This document shows positions 50,991 through 62,451 of a DNA stretch of 64,000 bases, piece after piece. The stretch spans positions 1,240,001-1,304,000 of the forward strand of contig NC_082419.1 in assembly GCF_004011695.2 (NCBI RefSeq), written 5' to 3'. The notes beneath the pieces are model-generated. The model saw nothing but the letters and a program-made list of their open reading frames with translations. It had not been told where the DNA came from and did not search any database. A program made the position numbers and the translations under genes. This DNA comes from Ascochyta rabiei. Lineage: Eukaryota; Ascomycota; Dothideomycetes; Pleosporales; Didymellaceae. How positions within the stretch are numbered: position 1 is the stretch's first letter; every line of letters begins with the position of its first letter.

Positions 50991-51519
50991 TACCTTCTTT
51001 CTCTATCTCTCTCTAGCTAAATGTACTTTATAAGGTCCTTTCTACATTCTACGTAGATTAGAGAGGCGCTAGTAGCAGGTAAACTCTAGAGCTAGTTGTA
51101 GTTGCGTAAGGGTCTACTTCTTAGTAGGTTAGCTGCTAGTCTAGTCTATAGTTTACCTAGAGTAGTCCCTATACGTACCTAGGTTGTTTTTATTTTTTCT
51201 AGTATACCTTCTCTTATTAGACACTATACTACTCTACGCTCTTACCTAACCTACCTATATTATACCTACCTATCTTTTTATACCTACCTATCTAGTTTAA
51301 ACACTATATCTATTATTACGCCTAGTTCTAGTTACTAGGCTACTAGTTATAGGGCTAGTAGTCCCTCTAGTAGAGGTAGCTGTAGCCTACCTTATCCCCT
51401 TCTATCTACCTATAACATCTCTCTAGTATTTAATTATAGTTATCTAGGTTTTTAATTATAAAATCTAACTATATCTATAGAAAGCCTACTATTACTATAT
51501 AAGTAACTATAAGGTTAAG

Positions 51520-52750
51520 AGTAACTCTAAGAATAAGGACTTAGTCTCTGTCTCTGCCTGCGCTGTCCTATACTACCTCTGCTACTAGCTTACTATTCTT
51601 ACTAGCTAGCCTAGTAAGTATCTTATATCTATTATAGGCCTACTACTAGCTAATTCTGTCTATAGCTAACTACCTCCCTAGTACTAGTAAGACCTGCTGT
51701 ACCTATACTAAGTGCTAGTACGTTTATTATTAGAATAATAGTCTTTTTACTACTAATATAGAGCTCTACTATATCTAGTATAACTTTAAGGGGTATATCT
51801 AGGTATATAGCTTTATCCTAGGTATATATCTATAGCTAATTATTATTAAGACGTCTATATAAGGTAGTAACGCCTATATTAATATAGCTAGAACCTAGAG
51901 TATTAATAGCAATAAGGCTAACTAAGGTAGGTAGCCTACCTTTATCTATAAGTGTTCTGCCTATTACTATAAGAGGCGTTTTACTAATCTACTATATACT
52001 ATTTAGGTACCTACTATAAGCTCTACTAAGCCTATAAGTCTACCCTTAACCTAGCCTACACTAACTCCTTACTAGCTAAGTAGCTAACCTCCTCTTATGT
52101 TACCTATTTCCCCTCTAAGCCTAGTGCGCAGATTACACTGCCTACTACACCCTTATCTAGCTATTACAGTAGTAACTAGTTTAACGCCTACTTCTAGTAG
52201 TTTACGTCTGCTATAAGAATAGCTATTAAGATATAGACTAAGTATATAAACTAGTTTAAGAAGTACTAAACCTATACTACTATAAGTCTTCTACCTATAT
52301 TAAGAGTATAGCTAACCTACCCTAAAAGAGGCTATTAACTAGGTTAAGCGCCTACTTACTATACTCTAGCGCTGCCTAGAGTACCTATTATTATCCTACC
52401 TACCTTACTGCCTACACTCTACCTTCCCTACTAAGCACTATCCTTCCCCTTACTTAATCTACTTACCTCCCCCTACTGCGTCTGCTTACCCCTCTACTAG
52501 TACTACTACTTACTCTCCCTAGTAGAGCTATGCACTCTACGTTGCAGCACTACAGCGCCTACCTCTTACTTCTTAGCCTAGTTATAACAGGCCTACAGTA
52601 TTACTATTAGTAATAAGAAGAAGGATAAAGAAGAGGATAACTATAAGTAGGACTGCTGCTACTATATAGCGCGTAACTAGGCCCTAGACATAGCTACTAC
52701 TGCCTACTATTCCCTATCCTCTAATAAGACTATTTTTTAAGATCTAAGTT
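51520..52750 (+). pseudogene. Plus-strand coding trace inside minus-strand Gypsy-3 (unknown protein)
   Basis: Between the end of pol and the left LTR, the plus strand holds a frame that reads like degraded protein. About 51690-51990 gives a cysteine-containing segment (TCCTYTKC), then YNFKGYI, YSFILGIYL and a PTFIYKCSAYYYKRRFTN stretch, with stops mostly at positions that could be former Gln or Trp codons. About 52283-52420 recurs at 24110-24260 in the same sense outside Gypsy-3. No family is recognised. It may be a captured gene, an extra antisense frame of this Gypsy, or an older element. Confidence 0.4.
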
Positions 52751-52899
52751 TCTATATTAGTAGCTAGTAGAGTATAAGAGGTAGTGTTGTGCTGTTACTA
52801 TAGAGATCCTAAGCTCTTCTACGCTAGGTATAAGGCCTAGTGCAGTATCTCCTAATAGAACCTATTAAGGGTTATTCTAAAATAATAAAAGTTCTTTCT

Positions 52900-55800
52900 A
52901 CCTTAACCTATTTCTTACGTTCTATGTATACTGCTATAAAAGCCTTCTAGGCTGTTATATCTTATAATACGTCTAGAGGCTTCTACGTTAGCTTTATATA
53001 ACCTTTTTATTTAACTAGAACCTATATCTTATTCTATCTACAGGCCCTCTTCTTTTTTAGAATTATCTCTACCTCCTATTTAGCTAGAGTTAGATTATCC
53101 TCCTCTAGAATAACTAGTAGACCTAGTCTACTTTCCTATAGGTGCTGTATTAGTAGTAGGTTAGAGGCTATATATTCTAGTAGGTCTATATACACTATTT
53201 TATAAAGGTTACCTAGCAGATCTAGAGTAACTATTAGAGGGGTAGGAACTGTAACTACTATATACTAGGCTTATAACTAGTTAAGCTTCTAACTTAGCCT
53301 ATTAGTTTTTATATTATAGAGGGAAAACTATACTCTATCTTCTATATAGTACTACTCTATAGGCCTATAGCTATAGTCTATTATATTTAAGGTATGTTAT
53401 TATACCTATACTATAGCTACCTAGGTAAGCTCTATACCCTACTAGAGGTAGTCTAGAAAATAGACTGCCTATCTCTATAGTGTGTTCTAGCTAACAGTTA
53501 GAAGTACTATTATCTGCAGGAGGTCTACATTATAGCTGTAGAGAAGTAGGTTAGAACTAACCCTAGTAACTAAAGAATTACAATTGTTAAGAGCTAGTTA
53601 GCAGGCTAGAAGGTAGTTAGGCTAGTTATTCTATTTAAAGTTAACTATAACCTATAGGACTGCCTATACCTCTTAGTTAGCATACTCTATTTCTCTATCT
53701 GTTTAAGAGTAATAGGCTGTAGAAAGTAGCTGGTCTACCTCTATAAGGCTATATAGCGTTATCTAAAAATATCCTAGCTAGTCTAAGCTACAGTCTAAGA
53801 TTATAGCGCTAGGAAAGCCTTAGAACTACTACTACGTATTATAGAAAACCTTAGTATAATATTCTATAGTTATAGAAGTTATTACCTTAAGCTGTATATA
53901 CTTAGAGAGGTAGTCTATAATAACTAAGAGATAGCGCAGTATATCCTTATTAGCCTAGGAAAGGTTAACTATAAAGTCTATTAAAATCTAGTACTAAAAA
54001 CAGTTAGTAATAGGTAATAGCTAAAGTAAGCTCTACTATTAGTGCTGTAATATATATACGCTAATATAGTAGTAGTTATAGATATAACACTAAACATTCT
54101 ATAATATCCCCTTCTAGTAGAAGTTATGTCTAATAATGTAGAATATAGTGTTAGTACCTAGATAGCCTATTAGGTTAGATTTATATACCCTTTAGATTAT
54201 TATAGTTATAAGTAGCTTCTAACGCAGAATCTACGTAACCCTACGCTATAGCAGCGTACTATAAGTACTAAGCGTGTAATCTATATTTTACTAAGTAGTC
54301 TTAGCCTTAGGAGGGAACTAGTAGGCTCTATTATAGATAGTAGACAGGTGCACTATATACTCTACGTTCTACTAAATACCTTTATTCTATAGTAATTATA
54401 TATATATATCTATAAAAAGTAGAGGTATACTAGGGCCTAGTGTACTAATTACTAATACTAAAACTAGGGTTATTATCCTATAGACCCCCCCTAACCTCCT
54501 ATTATAGTTCTGTTCCTAGCAGCTTAGCATATCTAGTTAGGCTGCTAGGCGCCCTAGGCAGAAGTAAAGGTAGAAACAGAACTTTAATAGCTCCTCTACC
54601 TATTAGTACTGCCTCTTACTTAGCCTGCGCGCTGTAGTAAAGTACTAGAGGTTCTTATAGTTAGTTAGGATAGTAAACAGCCTAGTAATAGACCCTAATT
54701 TAGCTGCCTAGACCTCTAGGCACTTTATAATAGTAGTTAACTCCTTATTATAGATAGTGTAGTTCTATTATTCTATTATAAGTGTAGTAGAGTAATACGC
54801 TACTAGGTAAAGCACCTTCCTATACTATTAAGAAAGGCAGCTACATAGGGCCTTACTAGAGTAGTCTACCTCTAATAGTGTTTTACGCTTAGGGTCCTAC
54901 TAGGCTAGAACTAGTTCTGTTATAAATACGTTCTTTAGCTAGTAGAATACTACATCCTCCTCCTGCCCCTACCTAAATAGGATATCCTTCTCTGTAAGTT
55001 AATTAAGTAGGGCAGCAATATTAGAGAAGGCTAGGATAAAGTCCTAGTAGAAGTTAGTAAACCCTAGAAAGCTGTAGACTCTACGTAAAGACTATAGGGC
55101 TTCCTAATTATAGATAGCCTTAACCTTCTTAGAATTAGGATAAATATCCTTTCTAGCTTCTATAATATATCCTAGGTAGTGTACTTCCTTTATTATAAAT
55201 ACGTACTTCTTAGAATCTAAATACAGCTCTATATTACGTAGAAGCGTAAGAACTCTACTAACCTTCTCTAAGTAGTCTGTCCTAGACCTACTACTATAAA
55301 TAAGGATATTATCTAGGTACACAGTAGTATAGTTACCTAATGTCTCCTAAAGCACGCTGTTAATGTAACGCTAGAAGGACGCTAGTGCTCTAGCTAGGCT
55401 AAACAGGCAGACTAGCTACTTAAAGAGCCTAAAATAGGTACAGAACGTAGTAAGGTGCTTATCTCCTTCTATAATACAAATCTAGTAAAATACTAAATAG
55501 ATATTAACCTTAGAGAACTAGCAGGCACTCCCTAGTGTACGCAACGTCTCCTTAATAAGAGGAAGTAGGTACTAGTTAGTAATTATAATACTATTAAGTG
55601 CGTAATAGTCTACGTACATACGCTACCTACTAGAGGACTTTTTAACTAGTAGGACTAGGGCTCCTGCTAGAGAAGAGAAGGTGTAGTTCTACCTCTTATC
55701 TATTAGTACTAACACCTATTTCTATAGCTTAAGTAGCTAGTCCCTTAGCATATTGTACAGAGGGCCCTAGAGTAAAGGCTTTTTCTTTCTAGACTAGTTA

Positions 55801-57809
55801 CGTTATAACTATATATAGTAATCTATCTAGCCTTTATATAGAAGAAGGCTAAAGGCCTTACTCTTATTAAATAGGTCCTAAAACTAGACTAACTTAGAGG
55901 GGAGAGGGTCTACCTCCTCTGCTGTCTCTTGCGCTCCTAGGGATTAAACTAAGAGGATTTTAGTAATGTTGTAGAGGCTTATAGAGATAAACTAGTCCCT
56001 AGACAGGCACTTCTAGAGCCTATTAGCTAGGGTCTTATTAAACTCTGTTACTAATAGAAGAGCTATGTAAATATTTACTATATACTATAAGAACCTATAG
56101 ACTATAAGGTTCCCTACCTGTTATATCCTTAGCGTGCCCTTTTCTACATCTAATACTACGCCCTCTTATTAGAGCTAGGGCTTCCCTAAAATAATATCCT
56201 AGCTTAGACCTAGTACTACGTAGGCTACAGCCTATAAGTGCTACCTGTCTAAGTTATACCTAAATAGGACTAAATAGAAGATTATAGACTTTCTACTAGT
56301 ACCTACTACTTACGCTAAGCGTTATAGTAGTACCTTAATAAAGTCTCCTTCTAAGCGTGTAGTAAAGTTATTGCTTACTATACTAAAGTATTTATACCCT
56401 AAGTCTACTAGCGTATTAGCCTAAATTACCCTATTAATAAATAATAGAATATAGAATAGGGGCTTATCTATAGAGTCTATAATAGCTCTTCTAGCAGCCT
56501 ATAATACCCCTATACTAGTAGTCTCCTCTACTAATATACTTCTATAGCGCTTCTAACTTAGACTTATATTAGAAGTAGCTAGTTTCCCCTATATAAACTA
56601 GCCTCTTTCTTACCTAAGATTATTACTACCTATACTGTAGTTACTACTGTATTAGCGTAATTCTAGTAAATATATCCTTCTTTACCGCAACAGGTATATA
56701 GATTAGCCTCCTAGTATTACTAAAATACCTTATTAGGAACCTACATAGCCTAGTTAGGAGTAGACTACTTCTAACTTCTATACTTAGCACTGCTACTAGT
56801 ATAAACTACAGATATAACTATTATCTTAATATTACTATTCTTATTACGCTTAGGTAGCGCCTAGGTAGAGGTGTAGCGTAGCTAGTTTTCTATAGCTATA
56901 GTCTTAATATCTATAGTAATAGACTTATACTCTATAATAGCTACGTTATAATCTATATAGGTTACTCCTTAGTTTATTACTATATTATAGATATTTACGT
57001 TTAGAGCCTAGCAGAGCTTTAATAGGTACTGTTCTCTATCCTAGTAGAGGCTGCTACTTTACACTAGTAGCTGCTTAAACTAGATAAAAAAGTATAAGAA
57101 TAACTTATTAGAACCTTAACAGACGCTTTCTAGCTTTGCCTAGGCCTGTTCCTAGCTGTAGTTATTGCTGTAGCAGAATTCTAGGTATACTAGGAAGTCT
57201 TCTAGGCTCTACACACCTTAGGTACCCCTAATTTTATAGAATAGAGCTACATCTTATTATATAGACGTACTAAGCTAGGACTATATAAAGGTAAATATGT
57301 TCTATAGCCTACTAATAAAGGATATATCTACCTACAGCTTATATTCTATTATAACCTACTACGCCTTAAATAAGAATTTATTTCTAGTAAAGGCCTTACC
57401 TATAGAAAGAGGTTTTCTATAGGCTATAGACGTCTGTATAGAGGCATATTGGCCTAGAGTAGACACTAAAAATAGTACTTTATAAGGTAGGTTAGAGGCT
57501 AGAGTAGACGTTAATAGGTACAGCGTTACTTCTAAGGAGAATAATAGAACTATAGACGTAGGACTAGTATAGGCGTTAGCTATTTATACTAGAGACTCTA
57601 TAAATATACGTATATTAGAGTTATACGTTTAAGTAATACTATACACTTATAAGTAGTAGATAAGGCTTACTATAAGTTTATTATAAACTATAACATCTAG
57701 GCTATATATTCCTAAAGAGTTAAGAGGATAGATTTATCTAAGAGGTTATTCTAGGAGCTAGCTAACATAGTACAAGTGCTAGCTGTTCTTCTAGAAGAAG
57801 AGATATAAA
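52900..57809 (-). pseudogene. Gypsy-3 gag-pol remnant
   Basis: A stretch of 72 codons without a stop survives at 55104-55322. It begins MYLDNILIYS, the Gypsy YLDD box with the second Asp changed to Asn, and continues into the RT C-terminal part with SKKYVF and VHYLGYIIEA. Farther along the minus strand, about 53880-53990, integrase core text reads LIDFIVNLS and LVIIDYLSKY. Gag should lie toward 57800. The polyprotein end is placed only roughly. Dense stops elsewhere make it inactive. Confidence 0.8.
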
Positions 57810-57964
57810 TATTATAGACTAGCCTTAGAGTAGTATATAATAAGGGTTAATATAGTATTATATCTCTTAAGGAGGTAGTATATTACGTGTTCTTCTAATA
57901 TATCTATAGGGTATATAACTGCCCTATCTTACTTAAGCCTTAGACAAGGTCTAAGCCTATAACA
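57810..57964 (-). repeat. Gypsy-3 5' LTR
   Basis: 155-bp partner of 50836-50990 that keeps its terminal ACA. Confidence 0.9.
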
Positions 57965-57969
57965 TTTAC

Positions 57970-58865
57970 TTTCTTATAGTAATATTAGAAGTTAAGGGAG
58001 TTATAGCTCTTATAGCTATTAATAAGAAGTAGCTAGTATACTTCTTAGGTGCGCGTCTTTATATAGGCATTAAAGTACTTTAACTAGTCTAGACTAAGCT
58101 TATTAGTAGTCTATCTGTTCTAAGAGACTCTATTAACCTAATTATAGAGTAGATTGTCCTCTTTATATAAGGTAGAGAGGTAGTTACAGCCTTTAAAGAT
58201 AGTAAAGGATAGAATAGCCTACTCTATGCTATTAATACTCTATATTACTATTATCTACTTATAGTTACTCTACTACACTACCTTAAGCTGTCCTTAACAC
58301 TCTAAGCCTATAATAACTACTTCTAGTTATATCTAGCCTATTATAAAGCCTATCTTATTAAAGTTATATATATCCTTATTCTAGATACTATACCTAGCTT
58401 TAACATTTACTATAAGCCTAAACTAGTCTCTAATAATCTCTAGATCCTTATAGAGGGCTCTCTTATAGTTATACTTATAATCAAACTTTATTTTAAGGTT
58501 AGGGCAGTGCTTAATAAATATATTAGGCTAGTTTATACTAATATAGTCTATATTACACTTAGTATGTAAAGAATTAGCTATACTAGCTACAGTAGCTAGC
58601 TAAGAAGTAAATCCTTATCTATTTAGCTTAAGAAGATACTTAGTAATTACGTTCTTCTTAGTCTATAGTCTCTAATCTATTAAACTAGCGTAAAATTAGC
58701 TTATATAGGTTGTTCTATATATTAAGTATGTAGTGTGCTATAAGGCGTATTATATATAGCTACAGCGCGTTATAAAGTAAGTATTGTGTCTTTTTTAATT
58801 ACCTAGAGCGCAAGTTATATTACAGCTTCTCTTAAGAGCGTAGATTAATGTTATTGTTAAGGCAT
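57970..58865 (-). pseudogene. pogo-G transposase, N-terminal part
   Basis: Begins at an ATG (58863-58865) and aligns with the first half of the pogo-F transposase, including the AAT codon in place of the catalytic Asp. The rest of the gene is displaced to 50816-50835 and 46514-46878 by later insertions. It is heavily mutated. Confidence 0.8.
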
Positions 58866-58948
58866 TGCGTGGTAAGGTAGAGGTTTAGTGTGGTCTTAGC
58901 AGAGTAATCTGCGTACCTGTTTAATCCGCTTACCTGTAGAGTACGTTA

Positions 58949-59281
58949 GCTATAAAGAATATAGAGAATTAAGGAAAATAATACAGGACAGCCTATTAGG
59001 ACAAAGGCTAACTATACCCCTACTCCTACACGCAAGCTAAGGAATTACAGCTACTCTAGCCTTTATTTTAAAGACTAAGGTAGGAACACGTAAGTAGTAC
59101 CTATAATAAACAACAGACACATAATCCCCTTTGTTTACTACTAAGAGTATAGGCTCTTACTATAGGACTGCGATCTTACATGTACTATCCCTTCAAACAA
59201 ACCTAACCCTTAAACTACTAGAGCAACCTAACTGCTCTCGTCTTATATAGTCTTAGACTCACACAGGACGTTAAACTAATT
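58949..59281. other. Border zone between AT-rich block and gene-bearing DNA
   Basis: No gene. Composition changes from RIP-like AT-rich DNA to balanced DNA over about 300 bp, with CpA/TpG becoming common after about 59100. It starts directly after the pogo-G terminal repeat. Confidence 0.7.

Positions 59282-59313
<32 letters not shown>
59282..59313 (+). repeat. (AATC)8 microsatellite
   Basis: Eight perfect AATC units followed by CATC, just upstream of the broken coiled-coil gene. Confidence 0.97.
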
Positions 59314-59373
59314 CATCAGACGCAAACGAGCATTACAAGAAAGCCGATAGTCTTTTCGCGGAGCATAAGGTAG

Positions 59374-60396
59374 GTCACTATCGCAGCTCCTCACATCACT
59401 CTCGCTGCAGGGAAGTCTCCCACCATCGAGCTCAATCTAAGGATTGCAGAATATGTGCTCAAGTGTAAGACGGATGAGTGCACACGTCTGACAGCGAAAC
59501 ACTTGGTCGCATGCAAGTCAGATATCCGTGTCAAGAAAGAAAATAAGCAGCGCATCAAGGCCGTCGAGTCACTTACAGTTTGGCTCGGGGGCAAAATACC
59601 ATTGAGAATGAAGGACGTCAAGGCTGAGAACGAAAGGCTGAACCAGAAGCTCTCTATGCTGGATACGTAAATGGAGAGCAAGACTGAAGAGTGCGAGACG
59701 AAAGACCTGTTTACCAATGATCTCACCGAAGACTTCGCTGCAAACCAGAGTGTCACTTCAGAGGCGTGGATTCATCGTCACGACAGCTGTAATGAGCTCA
59801 ATGCCGCCCTTGACGAGCAGTGTGCTATGCTGACAGCAGAGCGCAACATAAACCGAAACAACTTCGGCGTACTCTCAGTCAAGCACGATGTGCTCGCGAT
59901 GAAGTGCGACGCGCTCAGAGGAGAATGTGCCAACCTACAGAGCAAATTCAATTCAAGATACGGGCTTTTGCGCTACGATGTAACTATTAGCTTACACCAT
60001 CAGAACGCCCTAAAACCTTATCATGAAGAGCTCGGAAAGCACGAACACAATCACACTCCACGATTTTGGAGATCTTCTAGGTGCATCCGCTACCCAACGC
60101 ACCTCAAGCGTGCTCTGCACATTTCGAAAGCAGCCGAAGCTCAAGCTCTTCAGCTAGTTGACCAGGTCAATCACGACAGGATGGAGGCTTGAAACCAGCT
60201 GCACGAACAGCAGACGAGGGTCGTACAGGAGCACTACAGGGCCGTTGGATTTTGGGTGGCGGCGAGACAGGCTTACAGCGTATCGCCAACATTGGTGTCG
60301 CCAATATCCAGGTCAGGCGACGATGGACAACAGGGATGGGAGATATCTGGCGCCTGCGGATCGTCTAAAGATGGCAGCACCGACTTTGTTTTGTAA
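59374..60396 (+). pseudogene. Coiled-coil-type protein gene with two in-frame stops
   Basis: One continuous frame of 340 codons ends at TAA 60394-60396 and is interrupted only by TAA at 59668-59670 and TGA at 60190-60192. Both interrupted parts read as ordinary protein. The first is rich in charged heptad-like stretches (VKKENKQRIKAVE, VKAENERLNQKLSML). The middle has ERNINRNNFGVLSVKHDVLA. The last 67 codons after TGA are clean, with an AVGFWVAARQAY segment. The first stop fits a CAA-to-TAA change in CpA context. No ATG opens the frame: an upstream frame (59319-59369, ANEHYKKADSLFAEHK) may be an earlier exon followed by GTAGGT. Function is unknown; no domain is recognised. It lies next to the RIP block, 488 bp from the convergent glycerate kinase gene. 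Confidence 0.65.
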
Positions 60397-60883
60397 GCGG
60401 AGGACAAGATAGAAACACAGTATTGCGTGTGTTGTGGATTGATGTCTGGGACGTACATTGCTGTGTTCTCTTGGCTGGAATCATGATGGAATTTGTTTTC
60501 TCTTTTTTCTTCTGGCTTGAGCCTTTGCAAGCTCCTCTTTGGAAGGTAGTCTGAAGTTAATGGTCAAGAATGCCTAGGAAGTAGTGTCAGCACAAGTACA
60601 TTTTTTTTCTATTCCTTGCTGGGTTTCAACATGTTTGCAAGCAAAAATGCATTTCCAGTCTTTGTGGTGCGGAGGTCCAGGCCACTTTAGGAACGGCATA
60701 TCAAGGTCACTTCCATCGTCACGGGCTCTCTATCATGCTCGTCCATCAAAACACATCAACATTGTGATCGTTGACACATATCTCTCAAAAAAGAAGTTCA
60801 AATTTGGTCGTATCTCATGGCTCATGCCTTGAGCGTTCAGCTAGCAAGAGCCGAGGCTAGAAGTTATTGTCGAAGCGGTGCAC
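60397..60883. other. Convergent intergenic region
   Basis: Lies between the 3' ends of the broken coiled-coil gene and the glycerate kinase gene. It contains T-rich tracts (about 60493-60512 and 60599-60608) that could serve 3'-end formation. An 82-codon frame at 60584-60832 has no recognisable features and is not called as a gene. Confidence 0.6.
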
Positions 60884-62451
60884 CTAGCGGCGGTGCCTCT
60901 TGCCAAGAGCCATCCCGACCATGATCATTCTCACAACCTTCTCGGCGCCATCCTCCACTAGATTTTCAGTCTGTGAGATTGCTTCTTCTAGCGTGAGAGG
61001 GCCTCTCATGATGCTTGTGAAGGCTTTGATACCTGCCCCGTAGCAACCGTCCGCTCCCTCTCCGATGGTTCCAGCGAGCGCAACAACTTGCGCTCCGCAT
61101 CCCTTCGCTCGGCGAGCAATCTCTGTCGTCATCTTACCTTGGGTCGACTGGGAGTCCAGACTTCCTTCAGCAGTGATGACAAAGTCCCACTGCTTCTCAA
61201 AGACGCGGTCGAACTCGAAGTACTCATTGATAGCATCGCTTCGAGCCCGCAGCCTGGCGCCAAGCATCATCAAGCCAGCCCCAAGCCCTCCGCTGGCGCC
61301 GCTTCCAGGAGCGCTCGAGACGTCTCTTTTCAGCGTCTTCTGTGCAACTTGTGCCAGTTGGTACAAAGCTGCTGCAAGCAAGCCCACTTGTTCTGGAGTT
61401 GCACCTTTTTGTGGACCGTATACTCGTGCAACACCTTTAGAGCCGCAGAGGACATTCTTGATGTTGCATACAGCTTCGATCTCAACTCTCTCGACTGCTT
61501 GTTGGTCAGATCAGTGACCTTTACACTCGTTGAGAAAAGATTGAGCTTACCTGCATCTTTGCGCAATCGTGGGTGAATACTACACCAACAGATCTTGTCC
61601 AGGCGTGAGAGCGCTCGACCTCCGTCTGCTTTAGGAAGCTCCTGACCATTTACGTCTAGAAGACGAACGCCGAGGGCTTGAAGCATACCCGCACCACCAT
61701 CGGAAGTTCCTGAATCTCCGCATCCAATGATGATCTTGGTGCACCCGGCGTCCAGCGCTTTCATCATCAACTCTCCAACTCCATATGTGGTGGTCACGGT
61801 AGGATTGCGAGACTCTTTGGGAACAAGACGGAGTCCGGCAGCTGCAGCCATGTCCAGAACCGCTGTCTTGTTATCATTAATAAAGCCTATGTGTGACTGC
61901 ACCGGTAGCCCGATAGGACCTATCACAGTCTGGTTGGTAATTGTACCGCCATGAGCCGCTACCAGAGCACGAGCAAAGCCTTCTCCTCCATCGTGCAGAG
62001 GAAGTTTGCATATGACGACAGACCTCTCGTCCAGGACCTTCCTGCAACCAGCCTCAATGGCGTCTGCTACATGCTCTGGGCCGAGGCTCTCTTTGAATCC
62101 AGAAGGAGCGATCAGAATTCTGAGTGAATGTCCACCGAGGATTTCTGATGTGGGTGTTATCAAGAGTATGGATGCTGAAAGCGAGATTTCATCGGCCTGT
62201 TGAGGTGGGAGATTGAAGGTCTTCAGAGTGCGAAGTATCGGCAGCTTTGTGTGACAAGCTCGGGTATCTGGCACAAAAGCTGCATCACAGGTATCGCCGC
62301 TGGCTGGAAGCATATTGGTCATAGCTTGTTGTCCGGACCGACAGGACTCTGGCAGACAAGAGTGCAGTGGGAAGTAGGTAAAGCCCTGGGGGACGAACGT
62401 ATACGACTGGCGAGTGTGTTTTCGACTGGTTTGTGTGCTGATATTTTTCAA
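60884..62451 (-). CDS. Glycerate kinase (GarK/GlxK family), two exons
   Basis: Predicted to phosphorylate D-glycerate with ATP; the bacterial GarK/GlxK relatives make 2-phosphoglycerate, feeding glycolysis. Exon 1 is 62451-61551 and exon 2 is 61494-60884, joined across a 56-bp GT-AG intron. The joined frame gives 503 residues. The family domain starts at about residue 110 (LRILIAPSGFKESLG), followed by HDGGEGF (153-159), VLDMAAAAGL (198-207), GCGDSGTSDGGAGM (243-256), RVYGPQKGA (324-332) across from the intron, GSGASGGLGAG (363-373) and TAEGSLDSQSTQGK. All signature glycine-rich motifs are intact. The ~109-residue N-terminal extension is longer than in bacterial relatives (~380 residues): the true start may be Met44 or Met47, or lie in an unseen upstream exon. 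Divergent from the MFS gene. Confidence 0.9.
61495..61550 (-). other. Intron of the glycerate kinase gene
   Basis: 56-bp spliceosomal intron, donor GTAAGC and acceptor GCAG on the minus strand, with CTGATCTGAC as a possible branch region. Splicing restores the family reading from RLRKDA to VERVEIEAV and removes an otherwise frame-changing insertion. Confidence 0.9.

Larger units (their letters stand above)
50836..57964 (-). mobile_element. Gypsy-3: LTR retrotransposon with both LTRs and target duplication
   Basis: 155-bp LTRs at 50836-50990 and 57810-57964 are flanked by TTTAC at 50831-50835 and 57965-57969. It is inserted in pogo-G. The minus strand carries the Gypsy reverse transcriptase box at about 55290-55320 and integrase core text near 53880-53990, in Gypsy order. 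On the same strand AGAGAAAGAAGGTA precedes the left LTR as a polypurine tract. It is a different family from Gypsy-1/2. Confidence 0.93.
46514..58946 (-). mobile_element. pogo-G: oldest pogo copy, split by pogo-E and Gypsy-3, lacking its 3' end
   Basis: G can be read on the minus strand in three pieces: 57970-58946 (5' terminal repeat and N-terminal half), 50816-50835, and 46514-46878. The pieces join at the TA duplication around pogo-E and the TTTAC duplication around Gypsy-3, and the joined order matches intact copy F. The zinc-knuckle end and the 3' terminal repeat are lost at the junction with the Copia-4 LTR. The 5' end abuts TA at 58947-58948. Confidence 0.88.

Noticed and set aside
59391..59756. 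121-codon minus-strand frame
   Set aside because: Antisense to the coiled-coil pseudogene, whose plus-strand text is more protein-like.
60158..60412. 84-codon plus-strand frame
   Set aside because: It overlaps the pseudogene in another frame; the pseudogene frame continues cleanly for 67 codons past its TGA.
60584..60832. 82-codon plus-strand frame between convergent genes
   Set aside because: No domain, signal or codon evidence; it sits in the expected 3' region of the neighbouring genes.
61065..61576. Plus-strand frames of 150 and 162 codons
   Set aside because: Antisense to the glycerate kinase gene, which has clear family motifs.
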